Counted from the stretch's first letter, positions 34,473 to 43,161 are shown. The stretch is DNA of 64,000 bases from JACMLD01 sp044227095 (GCA_044227095.1 JBGAFV010000001.1:2790001-2854000), one strand, 5' to 3'. Program-made: numbers and translations. Notes: generated by a model not told the origin, from the letters alone.

Positions 34473-35828
34473 TTATTGTTTCTTTGTTTTGTTAAGTTTT
34501 GAATCAGGGATCTTTTCTTCTACCGGAGCCAGTTGTTTAAAATCTTCCTTAGCTACTTTATCTTCTTTGCCAAGATAAGTCCAGCTGATTGTTTTCATAT
34601 ACTTGTTAAAGGTGGTATTAAGATCAGCAGTTTTTACGAAATCTATTTTGTTGTTTATTTCATCAAACATGCGCCAGTTGCCCGATGCTTCGCAGAAACC
34701 AAGCTGCCCTGCTTGTGAAGCACTGGCTTCATTGGTCATATAATAATCTGTGAGGTATTCTTTCTTTTTATCTGTTACTTCTTTTTCAGTAAAACCGTTC
34801 TTTTTAATATCGTTAATAATATCAGTCATTACCTGCAGCGATTGTTTTGGATCTATTGTAGAGATATACAAGTTTGCTGTTGGTTGCTGAATGGTATTCT
34901 TGTTATAAAATGCTGCCGGCGCATAAGAAAGGCTGCGTTTTGTGCGCAATTCCACAAAATACCGATCATATAAAATGCTCATGGCAAATTCAAACAAAGG
35001 TCCGTCAGTAGTAAAATATTTTGGTGCATTTAATGTACCGAGTATATAGTTGGTAGCAATAGTGCGGTCTTTAATATTAGAACCAGGTTCGGTTACGCTT
35101 TTATATGTTGGCTTTTTTGCTTCAGTGCCAACTGGCAATTTAGCAATGGTGTTTTTAATGCTGGCAAGTAAATTGGTTTCATCTACATTGCCTACTACTA
35201 CGAGGTAGCATTTTTTCTTGCCTAACAGTGATGCGTAATATTTTTTTGTATCAGCCAGTGTTAAACTATCTAAAGTAGAAGGGATGCCATTGGGAGATTT
35301 TGCATAATCAGATCCACCAAACAACTGATCTGTAGCAAGCTTACGCAGGTAAGAATCAGGATTTGATTCAGTTTGTTTGGCAGTGGCAACCATCTGGTTT
35401 TTTAGTACACCAAATTCATTTTCGTCCATTGCCGGGTTCAGGATAGCATCTGTAAACATTGCCCAGCTTTTATCAAAATTTTCTTTGAGGCATGTCATGG
35501 TTAGCCTGCTGTAATCTTTGGAAGAAGAAGAATTAAATGATGTTCCCAGTTTATCTGCTGCTGCCGCAAAAGCGTCTTTGTCCATTGATTTTGTGCCGCC
35601 GTTCATAGCAAGACTGAGTGCAAGTGCTTCAATACCTTGCTGCGATTCTTTAACGTTGGCAGTGCCACCTTTAATAAACAGGCTGGCAGTAACCACTTGT
35701 TTAGGCGTTTTTTTGTAAATGATTTTAAGGCCTTCGTAATTTATTTCTTTGGTATTGCTTTGCGCAAAACCAGCAACGGTTACAAAAGTTAATACAATAA
35801 GTGAAGCTATATGGTGAATACGTTTCAT
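34473..35828 (-). CDS. M16 family peptidase-like protein, inactive subunit
   Basis: The 451-residue exported protein (signal peptide ending near FAQS, residue 23) has the M16 two-lobe fold: LIKGGTANVKESQQGIEALA at the strand where the active partner has its zinc motif, then TMTCLKENFDKSWAMF, YLVVVGNVDETNL and FEFAMSILYDRYFVELRTKRSLSYA. The zinc-binding HxxEH is absent here, the segment reading GIEALALSLAMNGG, so it is the noncatalytic partner. Heterodimers of an HxxEH subunit and an R/Y-pair-bearing subunit are standard in this family; the RTKRSLSYAP stretch fits the R/Y part. It follows the active subunit by 21 bp and is in the same operon. Confidence 0.9.
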   Translation of the reverse strand: MKRIHHIASLIVLTFVTVAGFAQSNTKEINYEGLKIIYKKTPKQVVTASLFIKGGTANVKESQQGIEALALSLAMNGGTKSMDKDAFAAAADKLGTSFNSSSSKDYSRLTMTCLKENFDKSWAMFTDAILNPAMDENEFGVLKNQMVATAKQTESNPDSYLRKLATDQLFGGSDYAKSPNGIPSTLDSLTLADTKKYYASLLGKKKCYLVVVGNVDETNLLASIKNTIAKLPVGTEAKKPTYKSVTEPGSNIKDRTIATNYILGTLNAPKYFTTDGPLFEFAMSILYDRYFVELRTKRSLSYAPAAFYNKNTIQQPTANLYISTIDPKQSLQVMTDIINDIKKNGFTEKEVTDKKKEYLTDYYMTNEASASQAGQLGFCEASGNWRMFDEINNKIDFVKTADLNTTFNKYMKTISWTYLGKEDKVAKEDFKQLAPVEEKIPDSKLNKTKKQ

Positions 35829-35849
35829 GATGAATTGTTTTATGAAATA

Positions 35850-37226
35850 TTAATTAAAGAGTGCGTCAACATCTGTTACATTCCAGTTTTTTTGCTGACC
35901 CGGATTTAATGCCAGGCCCTTTACGCATGTTTTGCCTTTAATGTATTTTCTTATATAGTTATTAATATCTTCTCTTGTTATTTTATTGATTTCATCAATG
36001 TAACTAAAGTAATAATCAAGCGATGCAATGCTCCACCATTGTGTAAGTGTATGCGCATAATCAGATGTTACTTCACTGCCATATTTTTCCTGGTTGGCCA
36101 ATTTTATTTTTGCTGTTGCCAGTTGCTCGTCTGTATAATAATCAGGCGCATCAAACTGGTTTAGCTGTTCCTGCAATACTTTAAATGAATTTTTAAATTT
36201 ACCAGGATTAGGGACCATTAGTAAAGTAATAGGCCCAACATGCTGCTGTGTTGCATAGTTTATACCTGCCTGCAGCGCATAACCGCTATCTACAAGGTTT
36301 TTCTGAAATTTAGAATTTTTCTGAGTAAGAATGTATGAAAACACATCTGCAATTACAGTGCTCTTTACATCATTGCGTGTATCTGGACCGTGCCAGCCAA
36401 TTTGTAAAACTGGTACCTGTGCATTGGGGCTGATAACTACAAAACTTAAAGAATCGGTTGGGTTTAATGGCTTAAATTCAGGTATAGGCCATTTTTGAAA
36501 TGGATCAAAGTCACATGGTTTCCAATCGCCAAAAATATCGGCTACTTTTTTTACTATCTCATCGTTTTTAACATTGCCTGCTACTACCAGGATAGAATTA
36601 TTAGGGTAATAATATTTGTCTTTAATAACGTTCATTTTTTCAGTAGTGCAATTGAGAATTACATCATGATCTCCAATTACATTTTTTCTTGAAAAAAGAT
36701 CACCCCACATTTTGTGATTGAATTTATTGAACAGCGCAAAGTAAGGACTGCTTTCTGCCCTTTGAAATTCGCCGTCAACCACCGGGTTTTCTTTTTTCAT
36801 TTCTTCTTTTAAAAATAACGGATAGCGAATGGCGCTGTTGAGGAATTGTAATCCTTCAGTAACTTCTTTACTGCCAAGTGTAAAAAAATAATTTACCCTT
36901 TCTGTATTGGTAGTTCCGTTAAACTGGATGCCCAGTTCGTGTATGCGGTCTAAATATTTCTCTTGCGAAGGGATGTCTTTGTTGGCTTTAAAAAACATGT
37001 GTTCATACAGGTGAGACAGGCCATTGTATTCCGGCGATTCTGTGAAAGAACCGTTCCTAACGGCAATTTCTACAGTTACAAGTGGAACTGAATTGTCTTC
37101 AAGTACCAATACTTGCAGGCCGTTTGGCAATTTTGAAAAATGAATATTTGATGGCCAGTTTACCTGGGCATCCATTTTGCCGGTTAAGGCTACACACAAT
37201 ACAAAAAACAGGAGTCTTTTTTTCAT
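35850..37226 (-). CDS. M16 family zinc peptidase, active subunit
   Basis: The 458-residue protein has a signal peptide (RLLFFVLCVALTGKMDA) and the inverted zinc motif HLYEH at residues 72-76 (GLSHLYEHMFFKANKDIP), with further zinc-ligand glutamate expected about 75 residues later in the ENPVVDGEFQRAESS region. Family features KLPNGLQVLVLEDNSVPLV and ILVVAGNVKNDEIVKKV are clear. It degrades or processes small unfolded peptides in the periplasm. It is the first gene of a two-gene operon with the inactive subunit at 34473, the usual M16B pair. Confidence 0.93.
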   Translation of the reverse strand: MKKRLLFFVLCVALTGKMDAQVNWPSNIHFSKLPNGLQVLVLEDNSVPLVTVEIAVRNGSFTESPEYNGLSHLYEHMFFKANKDIPSQEKYLDRIHELGIQFNGTTNTERVNYFFTLGSKEVTEGLQFLNSAIRYPLFLKEEMKKENPVVDGEFQRAESSPYFALFNKFNHKMWGDLFSRKNVIGDHDVILNCTTEKMNVIKDKYYYPNNSILVVAGNVKNDEIVKKVADIFGDWKPCDFDPFQKWPIPEFKPLNPTDSLSFVVISPNAQVPVLQIGWHGPDTRNDVKSTVIADVFSYILTQKNSKFQKNLVDSGYALQAGINYATQQHVGPITLLMVPNPGKFKNSFKVLQEQLNQFDAPDYYTDEQLATAKIKLANQEKYGSEVTSDYAHTLTQWWSIASLDYYFSYIDEINKITREDINNYIRKYIKGKTCVKGLALNPGQQKNWNVTDVDALFN

Positions 37227-37456
37227 GAGCTTGTTTTAGTTTTAGTAACTGGTAAGGTAAACGAATTTACCAATTGTCAGAAGAAAATGTTAGTCGGCCC
37301 CAAGTTATTTATTAAACCCGAACAGTGTTTCAATAAATTTTGGGCGGTTGTATTTTTAGCTAAAAGGTTAATGCGGCAAGCTGTAAAAATAAATAGGGAA
37401 ATACAGGTTTGCAACTTACCCATTTACCATGAGAGGGTTATGTAAACGTGTTTGTT

Positions 37457-37915
37457 TTAGAGGAGTTCTTTTACCATGTCTGCCACTATTTTATCTATTG
37501 GCAGGGTAACAGCTTCAGCAGAAAAATTATCCCAGTTTATAAAACGGAAGGTTTCTGTTTCTTTTTTTTCTTCATAAATTTTTTTCTCCCGTTCGTCAAA
37601 ATCAAATGGTTTGGTGCGCAATGGCGCTGTAATGGGTTCCAGTGCACGGGCAAAATAGTAAATGGCGATGATCTGATCTTCTGGTTTAAAGGCGCTCATC
37701 TGGTAAAAATCGGTAGTGTAAATATGATGGCCTACTTCTACTTTTAAATTCATTTCTTCCATAAACTCACGGGCAAGGCAATCGCGGGTGCCTTCGCCCA
37801 ATTCCAGTCCGCCGCCCGGAAATTTTGTATAATAATTACCGCGGATATGCTCATCGCTTACCAGCACTTGTTTCTTTTCATTAATTAATATTCCGTAAAC
37901 CCTTATTGTAAACAT
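37457..37915 (-). CDS. Nudix hydrolase
   Basis: The 152-residue protein contains the complete Nudix box GGLELGEGTRDCLAREFMEEMNL (G-x5-E-x7-R-E-x-x-E-E, residues about 35-57), binding the catalytic metal. It removes a nucleoside diphosphate linked to another moiety; the substrate cannot be told. The start is the ATG at 37915, 9 bp after the CorA stop, so the two are co-transcribed. Confidence 0.92.
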   Translation of the reverse strand: MFTIRVYGILINEKKQVLVSDEHIRGNYYTKFPGGGLELGEGTRDCLAREFMEEMNLKVEVGHHIYTTDFYQMSAFKPEDQIIAIYYFARALEPITAPLRTKPFDFDEREKKIYEEKKETETFRFINWDNFSAEAVTLPIDKIVADMVKELL

Positions 37916-37924
37916 AGAAAGTTT

Positions 37925-38863
37925 TTAAAACCATTTTTTCTTCATGAAATACCAACTGATGACAATGGATATGCCAATAGACAATATAAGTGGAACGTAA
38001 AAAGCATGTGGTTTATCTGCATAGGGTATAGGTACATTCATACCATAAATACCTGTTACCAATGCAGGCAATGAAAGAATGATGGTAATGGAAGTAAGCC
38101 GCTTCAATACATTGTTCATATTGTTATTGATGATGCTGGCAAATGCATCCAGCGTACTGCTTAATATATTGGTATAGATGTTTGCCATTTCCAGGCCTTG
38201 CGAAATATCTACTACCAAATCTTCCAGGAATTCTTTTTCTTCTTCATTAAGGCCAAGAAAATTGGTGCGGGCAATTTTCATTAATAGTATTTCATTACTG
38301 CGCAAAGCCGTTACAAAATACACCAGGCTTTTCTGTATTTTCATTAGCTCAAGCAATTCTTCGTTGCGGTTGCTATCGTACAGTTTTTGTTCCATCAGGT
38401 TTCGCCGCTGGTTAATTTCCTTCAGCGATTCCATATAGGTTTGAGTAATCTTTTCAAATATTTTAAGCACCATCATCTTCCGGTTATCGGGGTGGCGGTT
38501 TTGAAAAGTGTTGAGGAATTTTTTAATGGCGCCGTTTTCAAAAGAGTTTACTGTTACAATTTGGTTGTGGGTAAGAATTATACAAATAGGAATGGTGATG
38601 TAATAGGCATCACTCTCATTAAAAGAATTGTTTTCTGTAGGCGTTTTAATTACGATGAGTTTTACATTATCATCTTCTTCAAAACGGCTGCGTTCGTCTA
38701 TATCGAGTGAGTCTGAAAGAAAGTCTCGCGGAATATCCAGTTCTTCCGACAAAGCAGAAAATTCTTCCTGTTTCAGTGGTGGCAATATATTTACCCATGC
38801 ACCAACATCGGCCCTGTCTATAGAAACGGTTTTGTAGTCTATATTTTTAAAGTACTGGATCAC
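37925..38863 (-). CDS. corA: CorA family magnesium transporter
   Basis: 312 residues, start codon GTG at 38861-38863. The long helical cytoplasmic domain (about 1-245) is followed by two membrane helices at the very C-terminus, with the pore loop GMN in ITGIYGMNVPIPYADKPHAF between them. The end KKKWF is the usual basic tail. It forms a pentamer that carries magnesium (or cobalt/nickel) across the inner membrane. The Nudix gene follows 9 bp on; Nudix enzymes need magnesium, though that link is only suggestive. Confidence 0.94.
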   Translation of the reverse strand: MIQYFKNIDYKTVSIDRADVGAWVNILPPLKQEEFSALSEELDIPRDFLSDSLDIDERSRFEEDDNVKLIVIKTPTENNSFNESDAYYITIPICIILTHNQIVTVNSFENGAIKKFLNTFQNRHPDNRKMMVLKIFEKITQTYMESLKEINQRRNLMEQKLYDSNRNEELLELMKIQKSLVYFVTALRSNEILLMKIARTNFLGLNEEEKEFLEDLVVDISQGLEMANIYTNILSSTLDAFASIINNNMNNVLKRLTSITIILSLPALVTGIYGMNVPIPYADKPHAFYVPLILSIGISIVISWYFMKKKWF

Positions 38864-39024
38864 AGTTTACATTGTTTAGGTTTCCTGGTCGTTCTTAGTT
38901 CAATAGTTCGGAGTTCATAGTTAGGAAGTTCACAGTTGTTTTATTTTAAGTTCATGAAAATAGACCAAATCTTTTCAATGCTGGTTTCAGCATAAAACTA
39001 ACGAACTGCGAACTTTCGAACTGT
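38864..39024. repeat. Reiterated AGTTC words in inverted arrangement
   Basis: Near 38897-38937 the left part reads TAGTTCAATAGTTCGGAGTTC with more such words; near 38999-39027 the right part is the inverse, AACGAACTGCGAACTTTCG then AACTG. The two could pair. A perfect small hairpin (ATGCTG-GTTT-CAGCAT, 38978-38993) lies between. No gene is seen. Confidence 0.55.
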
Positions 39025-39807
39025 TTAAACTACTATATCACCTTCGTACACTTTCTCAGCAGGGCCGCACAAGAAAATATTTGCGTAATTGTCATCCCCC
39101 AGTCGATCGAATTCAACGGTAAGTTTGCCGCCTTTTGTTGTTACAACAACATCATTGTATCCATTCTCGTTGTGGTAGCATACCAATGCAGAAGCGGTAA
39201 CGCCTGTTCCGCAACTATAGGTTTCGTCTTCTACACCACGTTCGTACGTGCGTACAATAATTTCATGGCCGTTTTTCTGTTCTACAAAATTTACATTGAT
39301 GCCTTTTTCTGCAAACTCATCGCTATAGCGTATGTCGCGGCCTTTTTTATACACATCATAGTTCATTACATCGTTGATCATTTTTACATAATGCGGCGAA
39401 CCGGTATCGAGTAAAAAATCTGGGCCATATTCTGCTATTTTTTTTACGTCTTTCATTTTGAGACTAACTGTTCCGTCTGGATCAATTTCTGCTTCATGCG
39501 GGCCGTCTGATGCAATGAAGTGATAGACGCTTTTGTTAATACCATTATTATGCGCAAATTTTACAAGGCAACGTCCTCCATTACCGCACATGCTGCCTTC
39601 TGCGCCATCGGCATTATAATATTTCATTTCAAAATCGTAACCGGTTTTTGTGTTCAGCATCATGAGACCATCTGCACCAATGCCGAAACGCCTGTCGCAG
39701 ATATGTTTTACCTGTTCATTGCTAATGGCATTGTATTTTCCATCGCGATTGTCGAGTATTACAAAATCATTTCCTGTGCCCTGGTATTTATGGAAGTGTA
39801 TTTTCAT
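39025..39807 (-). CDS. dapF: Diaminopimelate epimerase
   Basis: The 260-residue enzyme has both catalytic cysteines: MCGNGGRCLVKFAHNNG (first half) and YSCGTGVTASALVCY (second half), plus KYQGTGNDFVILDNRDG at the N-terminus, of standard length for DapF. It interconverts LL- and meso-diaminopimelate for lysine and peptidoglycan synthesis, in the cytoplasm. The start codon lies 12 bases from an 11.9-copy heptamer microsatellite, which fills the 5' leader and could influence expression. No other lysine genes are nearby. Confidence 0.97.
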   Translation of the reverse strand: MKIHFHKYQGTGNDFVILDNRDGKYNAISNEQVKHICDRRFGIGADGLMMLNTKTGYDFEMKYYNADGAEGSMCGNGGRCLVKFAHNNGINKSVYHFIASDGPHEAEIDPDGTVSLKMKDVKKIAEYGPDFLLDTGSPHYVKMINDVMNYDVYKKGRDIRYSDEFAEKGINVNFVEQKNGHEIIVRTYERGVEDETYSCGTGVTASALVCYHNENGYNDVVVTTKGGKLTVEFDRLGDDNYANIFLCGPAEKVYEGDIVV

Positions 39808-39819
39808 TGTTTTTGATTG

Positions 39820-39902
39820 GTTAGCTGTTAGCTGTTAGCTGTTAGCTGTTAGCTGTTAGCTGTTAGCTGTTAGCTGTTAGCTGTTAGCTGTTAGCTGTTA
39901 GC
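39820..39902. repeat. 7-bp microsatellite in the dapF leader
   Basis: Eleven exact GTTAGCT units (39820-39896) plus six bases of a twelfth. On the dapF strand it occupies about positions -13 to -96 before the start codon. No coding frame is interrupted. Confidence 0.98.
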
Positions 39903-40187
39903 CAAGTCCTTTTTGCTTTGCAATATTACTACAAATAGCAGCCTTTTGTTTGATTATTGTGTTATTCATTTGCACCGGTGCGTGTCTTCATGAAATAGGA
40001 TTTAATTAAGAAATGGTGCGTGGGGACACGTACCATGGCATAGTACAAGGAGTACGCATAACACAATATTCAAGATCACCAATGTTACTTCATATGAAGT
40101 GTGCGACGCAAGGATGCTTAATCTTTGTTACTACTGCCGGCTACATAAAATATTTTATTTTCTGCTTTCTACTCACCACTTCCTGCT
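39903..40187. other. Noncoding region between dapF and the phosphorylase gene
   Basis: No gene. It holds GGTGCGTG words twice (near 39976 and 40016, the second within GGTGCGTGGGGACACGTACC, an imperfect palindrome) and copy 3 of the dispersed repeat. It should contain the dapF promoter and the end of the phosphorylase transcript. Confidence 0.45.
40097..40122 (+). repeat. Dispersed repeat GTGCGACGCAAG, copy 3
   Basis: AAGTGTGCGACGCAAGGATG then CTTAAT. Same core as the copies near 1979 and 22456, and the copy nearest to copy 1 in having the extra GT. Confidence 0.55.
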
Positions 40188-41063
40188 TTACAACTTACCT
40201 ATTCTCTCCAATGTTGTTTTAATAAGCGTTTCCATTACAGAAGCTGCGTCGTTTGAAAACTGTTTTTCAATGCGGTTGGCAACAATGGCGCTGAGGCTTA
40301 GGCATTGATGGCCTAACAGTTTGCCCAAACCGTAAATGCCGGCGGTTTCCATTTCAAAATTGCTAATGCGGTGCTGACCAAAATTAAAACTGGTTAAACT
40401 GTCTACGAGGGCGGGATTGCTTAGGCCTAGTCGCAATACTCTTCCTTGCGGACCATAAAAGCCCGGGCAGGTAACCGTTATACCATGATGAAAGCCATCT
40501 ACAAAATGTTTTAGCAGGCTACTGCCTGCGCCGGTTATATAGGGCCTTGCAAAATTATCGTTGAATTGTGTTTGTGTAATAAAAGAAGAAAGCAATTGCT
40601 TGTCTTCATCGTTATGTTCTAACCGGTAAAAATTAAGCAGGTTGTCGATGCCAAGTCCATGGGTGGAAGCCACACAACTGTCTACCGGTATATCTTTTTG
40701 CAAAGAACCGGAAGTGCCTACCCTTATAATATTGAGCGATGTTAATTGTGGTTTGATCGTTCTTGTATTGAAATCAATATTTACAAGTGCGTCCAGTTCA
40801 TTAAGTACGATATCTATATTATCTGTACCGATGCCTGTTGAGACAACGGATATGCGTTTATTGCCGGAATAGCCGGTATGGGTTACAAACTCGCGGTGCT
40901 GGTTTTTGAATTCAATTTTATCGAAAAATTTACTGACTGCAGATACCCTGTCGGGATCGCCTACCGTTATAATAGTAGTAGCAAGTTCTTCGGGGCGGGT
41001 ATCTAAATGGTAAACGGCGCCCCTTTGGCTGATAATAAGTTCAGATTCAGCAATTCTTTGCAT
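40188..41063 (-). CDS. Nucleoside (uridine-type) phosphorylase
   Basis: About 291 residues from the ATG of MQRIAESELIISQRGAVYHL. The phosphorylase fold is shown by TIITVGDPDRVSAVSKFFDK (phosphate-binding GDPDR), VVSTGIGTDNIDIVLNEL, IRVGTSGSL and the nucleoside-site stretch FNFGQHRISNFEMETAGIYGLGKL. It splits uridine or a related nucleoside with phosphate to base and ribose 1-phosphate, in the cytoplasm. The open frame continues to 41291 but that part is antisense to tRNA-Cys (41149-41222) and is not credible. Together with the nucleoside MFS transporter at 2.0 kb, a salvage pathway is possible. Confidence 0.93.
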   Translation of the reverse strand: MQRIAESELIISQRGAVYHLDTRPEELATTIITVGDPDRVSAVSKFFDKIEFKNQHREFVTHTGYSGNKRISVVSTGIGTDNIDIVLNELDALVNIDFNTRTIKPQLTSLNIIRVGTSGSLQKDIPVDSCVASTHGLGIDNLLNFYRLEHNDEDKQLLSSFITQTQFNDNFARPYITGAGSSLLKHFVDGFHHGITVTCPGFYGPQGRVLRLGLSNPALVDSLTSFNFGQHRISNFEMETAGIYGLGKLLGHQCLSLSAIVANRIEKQFSNDAASVMETLIKTTLERIGKL

Positions 41064-41148
41064 GGATAATTTGTGTTTTGGCGAACGAAGTTCCAGTTTT
41101 TTTGAAGATTCTTCGCCAAAAACTTCTATTTTTGCCGGGTTAAAAAAT

Positions 41149-41222
41149 GGTCCTTTGGCCGAGTGGCTAGGCAAAGCTCTGCAAAAGCTTCTACAGCGGT
41201 TCGAATCCGCTAGGGACCTCCA
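41149..41222 (+). tRNA. tRNA-Cys (GCA)
   Basis: A complete cloverleaf can be folded: acceptor GGTCCTT/AGGGACC (one G-U), D-arm GCC/GGC, anticodon stem AAGCT/AGCTT with loop CTGCAAA giving anticodon GCA, variable loop CTACA, T-arm AGCGG-TTCGAAT-CCGCT, discriminator T (U73, the cysteine identity base) and an encoded CCA. Confidence 0.97.
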
Positions 41223-41243
41223 GTATAGAATGCAAAATTGCGC

Positions 41244-41284
41244 AAAGACCTGCAAATGATTCATTTGCAGGTCTTTAATTTTTA
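41244..41284 (+). terminator. Terminator of tRNA-Cys
   Basis: A perfect 16-bp inverted repeat (41244-41259 with 41261-41276, containing GACCTGCAAATG and its complement) followed by AATTTTTA. Its arms partly echo the tRNA 3' half only in GACCT, so it is not a tRNA duplicate. Confidence 0.85.
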
Positions 41285-41306
41285 GCCCCAATCTTCTAAT
41301 GCCACT

Positions 41307-41639
41307 TCAATTAAAGGTTACAAAGCAGAAATTATAACTGTCAATGATTATTATGCTTTTGTATGCAAATGCCGGAATAAAGTTTACGCAAAGTAACAGT
41401 AGTTATGGTTATGAGCTTAATGGTAAAGAGGAATCAGATGAAGTTCATGGCGATGGAAACATTTATTATGGATTTAGAATTATAATCCGCAAATAGGTAA
41501 GTTTTTGAGTTTGGATCCCTTGACGAAGAAGTATACCGCGTTAATACCGTATTAGTTTGCAGGTAATACACCTATTGCTGCAATTGACCTGGTGGGTTTA
41601 CCAGTGACTGAAAAAGAGAGTATATTTTTGAACTGTTAG
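41307..41639 (+). pseudogene. Rhs/YD-repeat protein C-terminal remnant
   Basis: The nucleotide sequence encodes, if three single-base deletions and one nonsense codon are undone, the conserved end of a Bacteroidota Rhs core. In order: KAEIITVNDYYAF (frame from 41307), MQMP (41363), IKFTQSNSSYGYELNGKEE and DGNIYYGFRI (41374), YNPQIGKFLSLDPLTKKY (41481), then TAG at 41553 where the family has Gln (PYQF), then FAGNTPIAAIDLVGLP and a short tail to the stop at 41637. Normally a toxin domain or export signal follows the DLDGL motif; here 12 further residues remain. No immunity gene is seen. An ORF caller would miss it. Confidence 0.85.
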
Positions 41640-41940
41640 ATAAAACTCAAGTTTTGGTTATTAATAGCTAGACCATAAAATACTCAGACTTTAAAAGATT
41701 TCGAAAACCGAAAGAACATGAAACGACTCATATGTTTCCCCTAATGAGGGGCGGAGCAAAGGTAAAAGCTCAATAAGCACAGCATATAATATTCGGTTTG
41801 CTGCAAAGCTGGCCGTTGTTGGAATAATCAGCAATAAATCTTTAATCAGTGTTCCCGGTTTTTTTTTGAAGGTTAATTTTTCTTTTATATTTTTAGTTAT
41901 TCGGCATCCTTTTAAAACCTTAACCCTCTAACTCATACGG
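41640..41940 (+). other. Noncoding leader of the CHASE2-WD40-caspase operon
   Basis: No gene is seen. A small hairpin CCCC-TAATGA-GGGG lies near 41738-41751. AT-rich sequence follows; the operon promoter should be here. TTTTTTTT near 41860 and TTATATTTTTAG near 41886 are only low-complexity runs. Confidence 0.35.
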
Positions 41941-43161
41941 ATGCATTTCAGAATTTTTAACAGGAACAATTTTAATAAGTTACTCCAATCGAAAATACTC
42001 CGATCATTACTGCACAGTCTGGTGCTTGTTTTGCTGGCAGTGATTGCGCTTAATCTTGATTATAATTTTGCTGCTGAAGAAGAACAGGTAAAACTATTAT
42101 CCAACCTGAACGCTATCTTTCACACAAAAAAAGATTACACCGGCCAATTCGTATTTATTGATGTAAGCGGCAGCAAGGCACTGGTACCACGCCAGGATGA
42201 AGCTGGTAATTATGTAATTACAGACCGCATGCAACTGGCAACTTTCTTCACGCTTCTTAACAAACAGCCGACTGATTACAATTATATAGTCTGCGATCTG
42301 CTATTTGATTTGCCTTCTGACAATGACTCCATATTGTCCCAGCAAATTGATGCAACACCACGTGTAGTTTTTCCATATTCCAGAGAAACCGCGGGCATTT
42401 CTTTCCCGGTTACAAAAAACGCACAGACGGCCTATGCAGGTTATAAAATATCCTCAGGTTTGCAATCAACACCGGATATTGTAAAATATCAGTACCTACC
42501 TGAACCAGGATTACGCACTATACCGCTGGTACTTTATGAAAACAGCCGCAACCGAGCCGCAGTAGTAAATGCTGGCTTACTCTGGTTTGGAAGCCAGGCA
42601 TGGTTTAACAATACCATCTTTGATCCCCGTATCAGTAATGAAAACCTGGTTGATACTGCAGGGAACAGCAAGCTAATGCCACTTGGCGATATTATTAACC
42701 TGCTCACCCATCACCCCGAACTTCTGAAAACACTTTTTAAGAATAAAACAATCCTGATTGGAGATTTTGAAAACGATGTGCACGAAACATATGCCGGGAA
42801 AATGGCCGGTCCGCTTATTATTTCAAATTTGTTTCTGGGGCTGCAACAGGAAGATAATAAGATATCCGGCTGGTGGTTGCTGTACTTACTTGTGGTTTGT
42901 TGGTTATTATCTTACTTGTTGCTTTATCCGCCAGAACGTTTTGAAAAAGTAGAAGCATGTTTGAAAAAAACAATACTGGGCAACCTGTTGCCAGACCTGT
43001 TGTTTTGTGCATTATTGGTTTTTGTGGCTTCATTTTTTTCTTACCTCATTTTTCACAAGCATATTGACGTAGTATTGGTGGCGCTGTATATGACTGGTTT
43101 TCACTTTGTACGTGAAAGAATAAAAAATAAAAAAAAAGTAAAAAGAAAAAATAAAAAATGA
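41941..43161 (+). CDS. CHASE2-like membrane sensor protein
   Basis: The 406-residue protein has an N-terminal transmembrane helix (about 20-45, SLLHSLVLVLLAVIALNLDY), an extracytoplasmic region (about 50-290) and at least two C-terminal helices (about 305-320 and 345-390), then a lysine-rich tail ending NKKKVKRKNKK. The outer region fits the CHASE2 layout: FVFIDVSGSKALVPR, IVCDLLFDLPSDNDSILSQQI, and NKTILIGDFENDVHETYAGKMAG (the fairly constant TILIG-x-F..D.H-T..G..-G segment). CHASE2 is a ligand-sensing domain often fused to kinases or cyclases; here no output domain is fused. It opens a five-gene operon and would be its membrane sensor. Family match by pattern. Confidence 0.72.
   Translation: MHFRIFNRNNFNKLLQSKILRSLLHSLVLVLLAVIALNLDYNFAAEEEQVKLLSNLNAIFHTKKDYTGQFVFIDVSGSKALVPRQDEAGNYVITDRMQLATFFTLLNKQPTDYNYIVCDLLFDLPSDNDSILSQQIDATPRVVFPYSRETAGISFPVTKNAQTAYAGYKISSGLQSTPDIVKYQYLPEPGLRTIPLVLYENSRNRAAVVNAGLLWFGSQAWFNNTIFDPRISNENLVDTAGNSKLMPLGDIINLLTHHPELLKTLFKNKTILIGDFENDVHETYAGKMAGPLIISNLFLGLQQEDNKISGWWLLYLLVVCWLLSYLLLYPPERFEKVEACLKKTILGNLLPDLLFCALLVFVASFFSYLIFHKHIDVVLVALYMTGFHFVRERIKNKKKVKRKNKK

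Noticed and set aside
38978..38993. Terminator of dapF
   Set aside because: The hairpin ATGCTG/CAGCAT is short and not followed by a T tract on the dapF strand.
41064..41291. N-terminal extension of the phosphorylase
   Set aside because: It is antisense to tRNA-Cys and its terminator; the family starts near MQRIAESELI.
41223..41306. Integrase attachment site at the tRNA-Cys 3' end
   Set aside because: No direct repeat of the tRNA end was found within the window and no integrase is encoded; the Rhs remnant alone does not prove an island.
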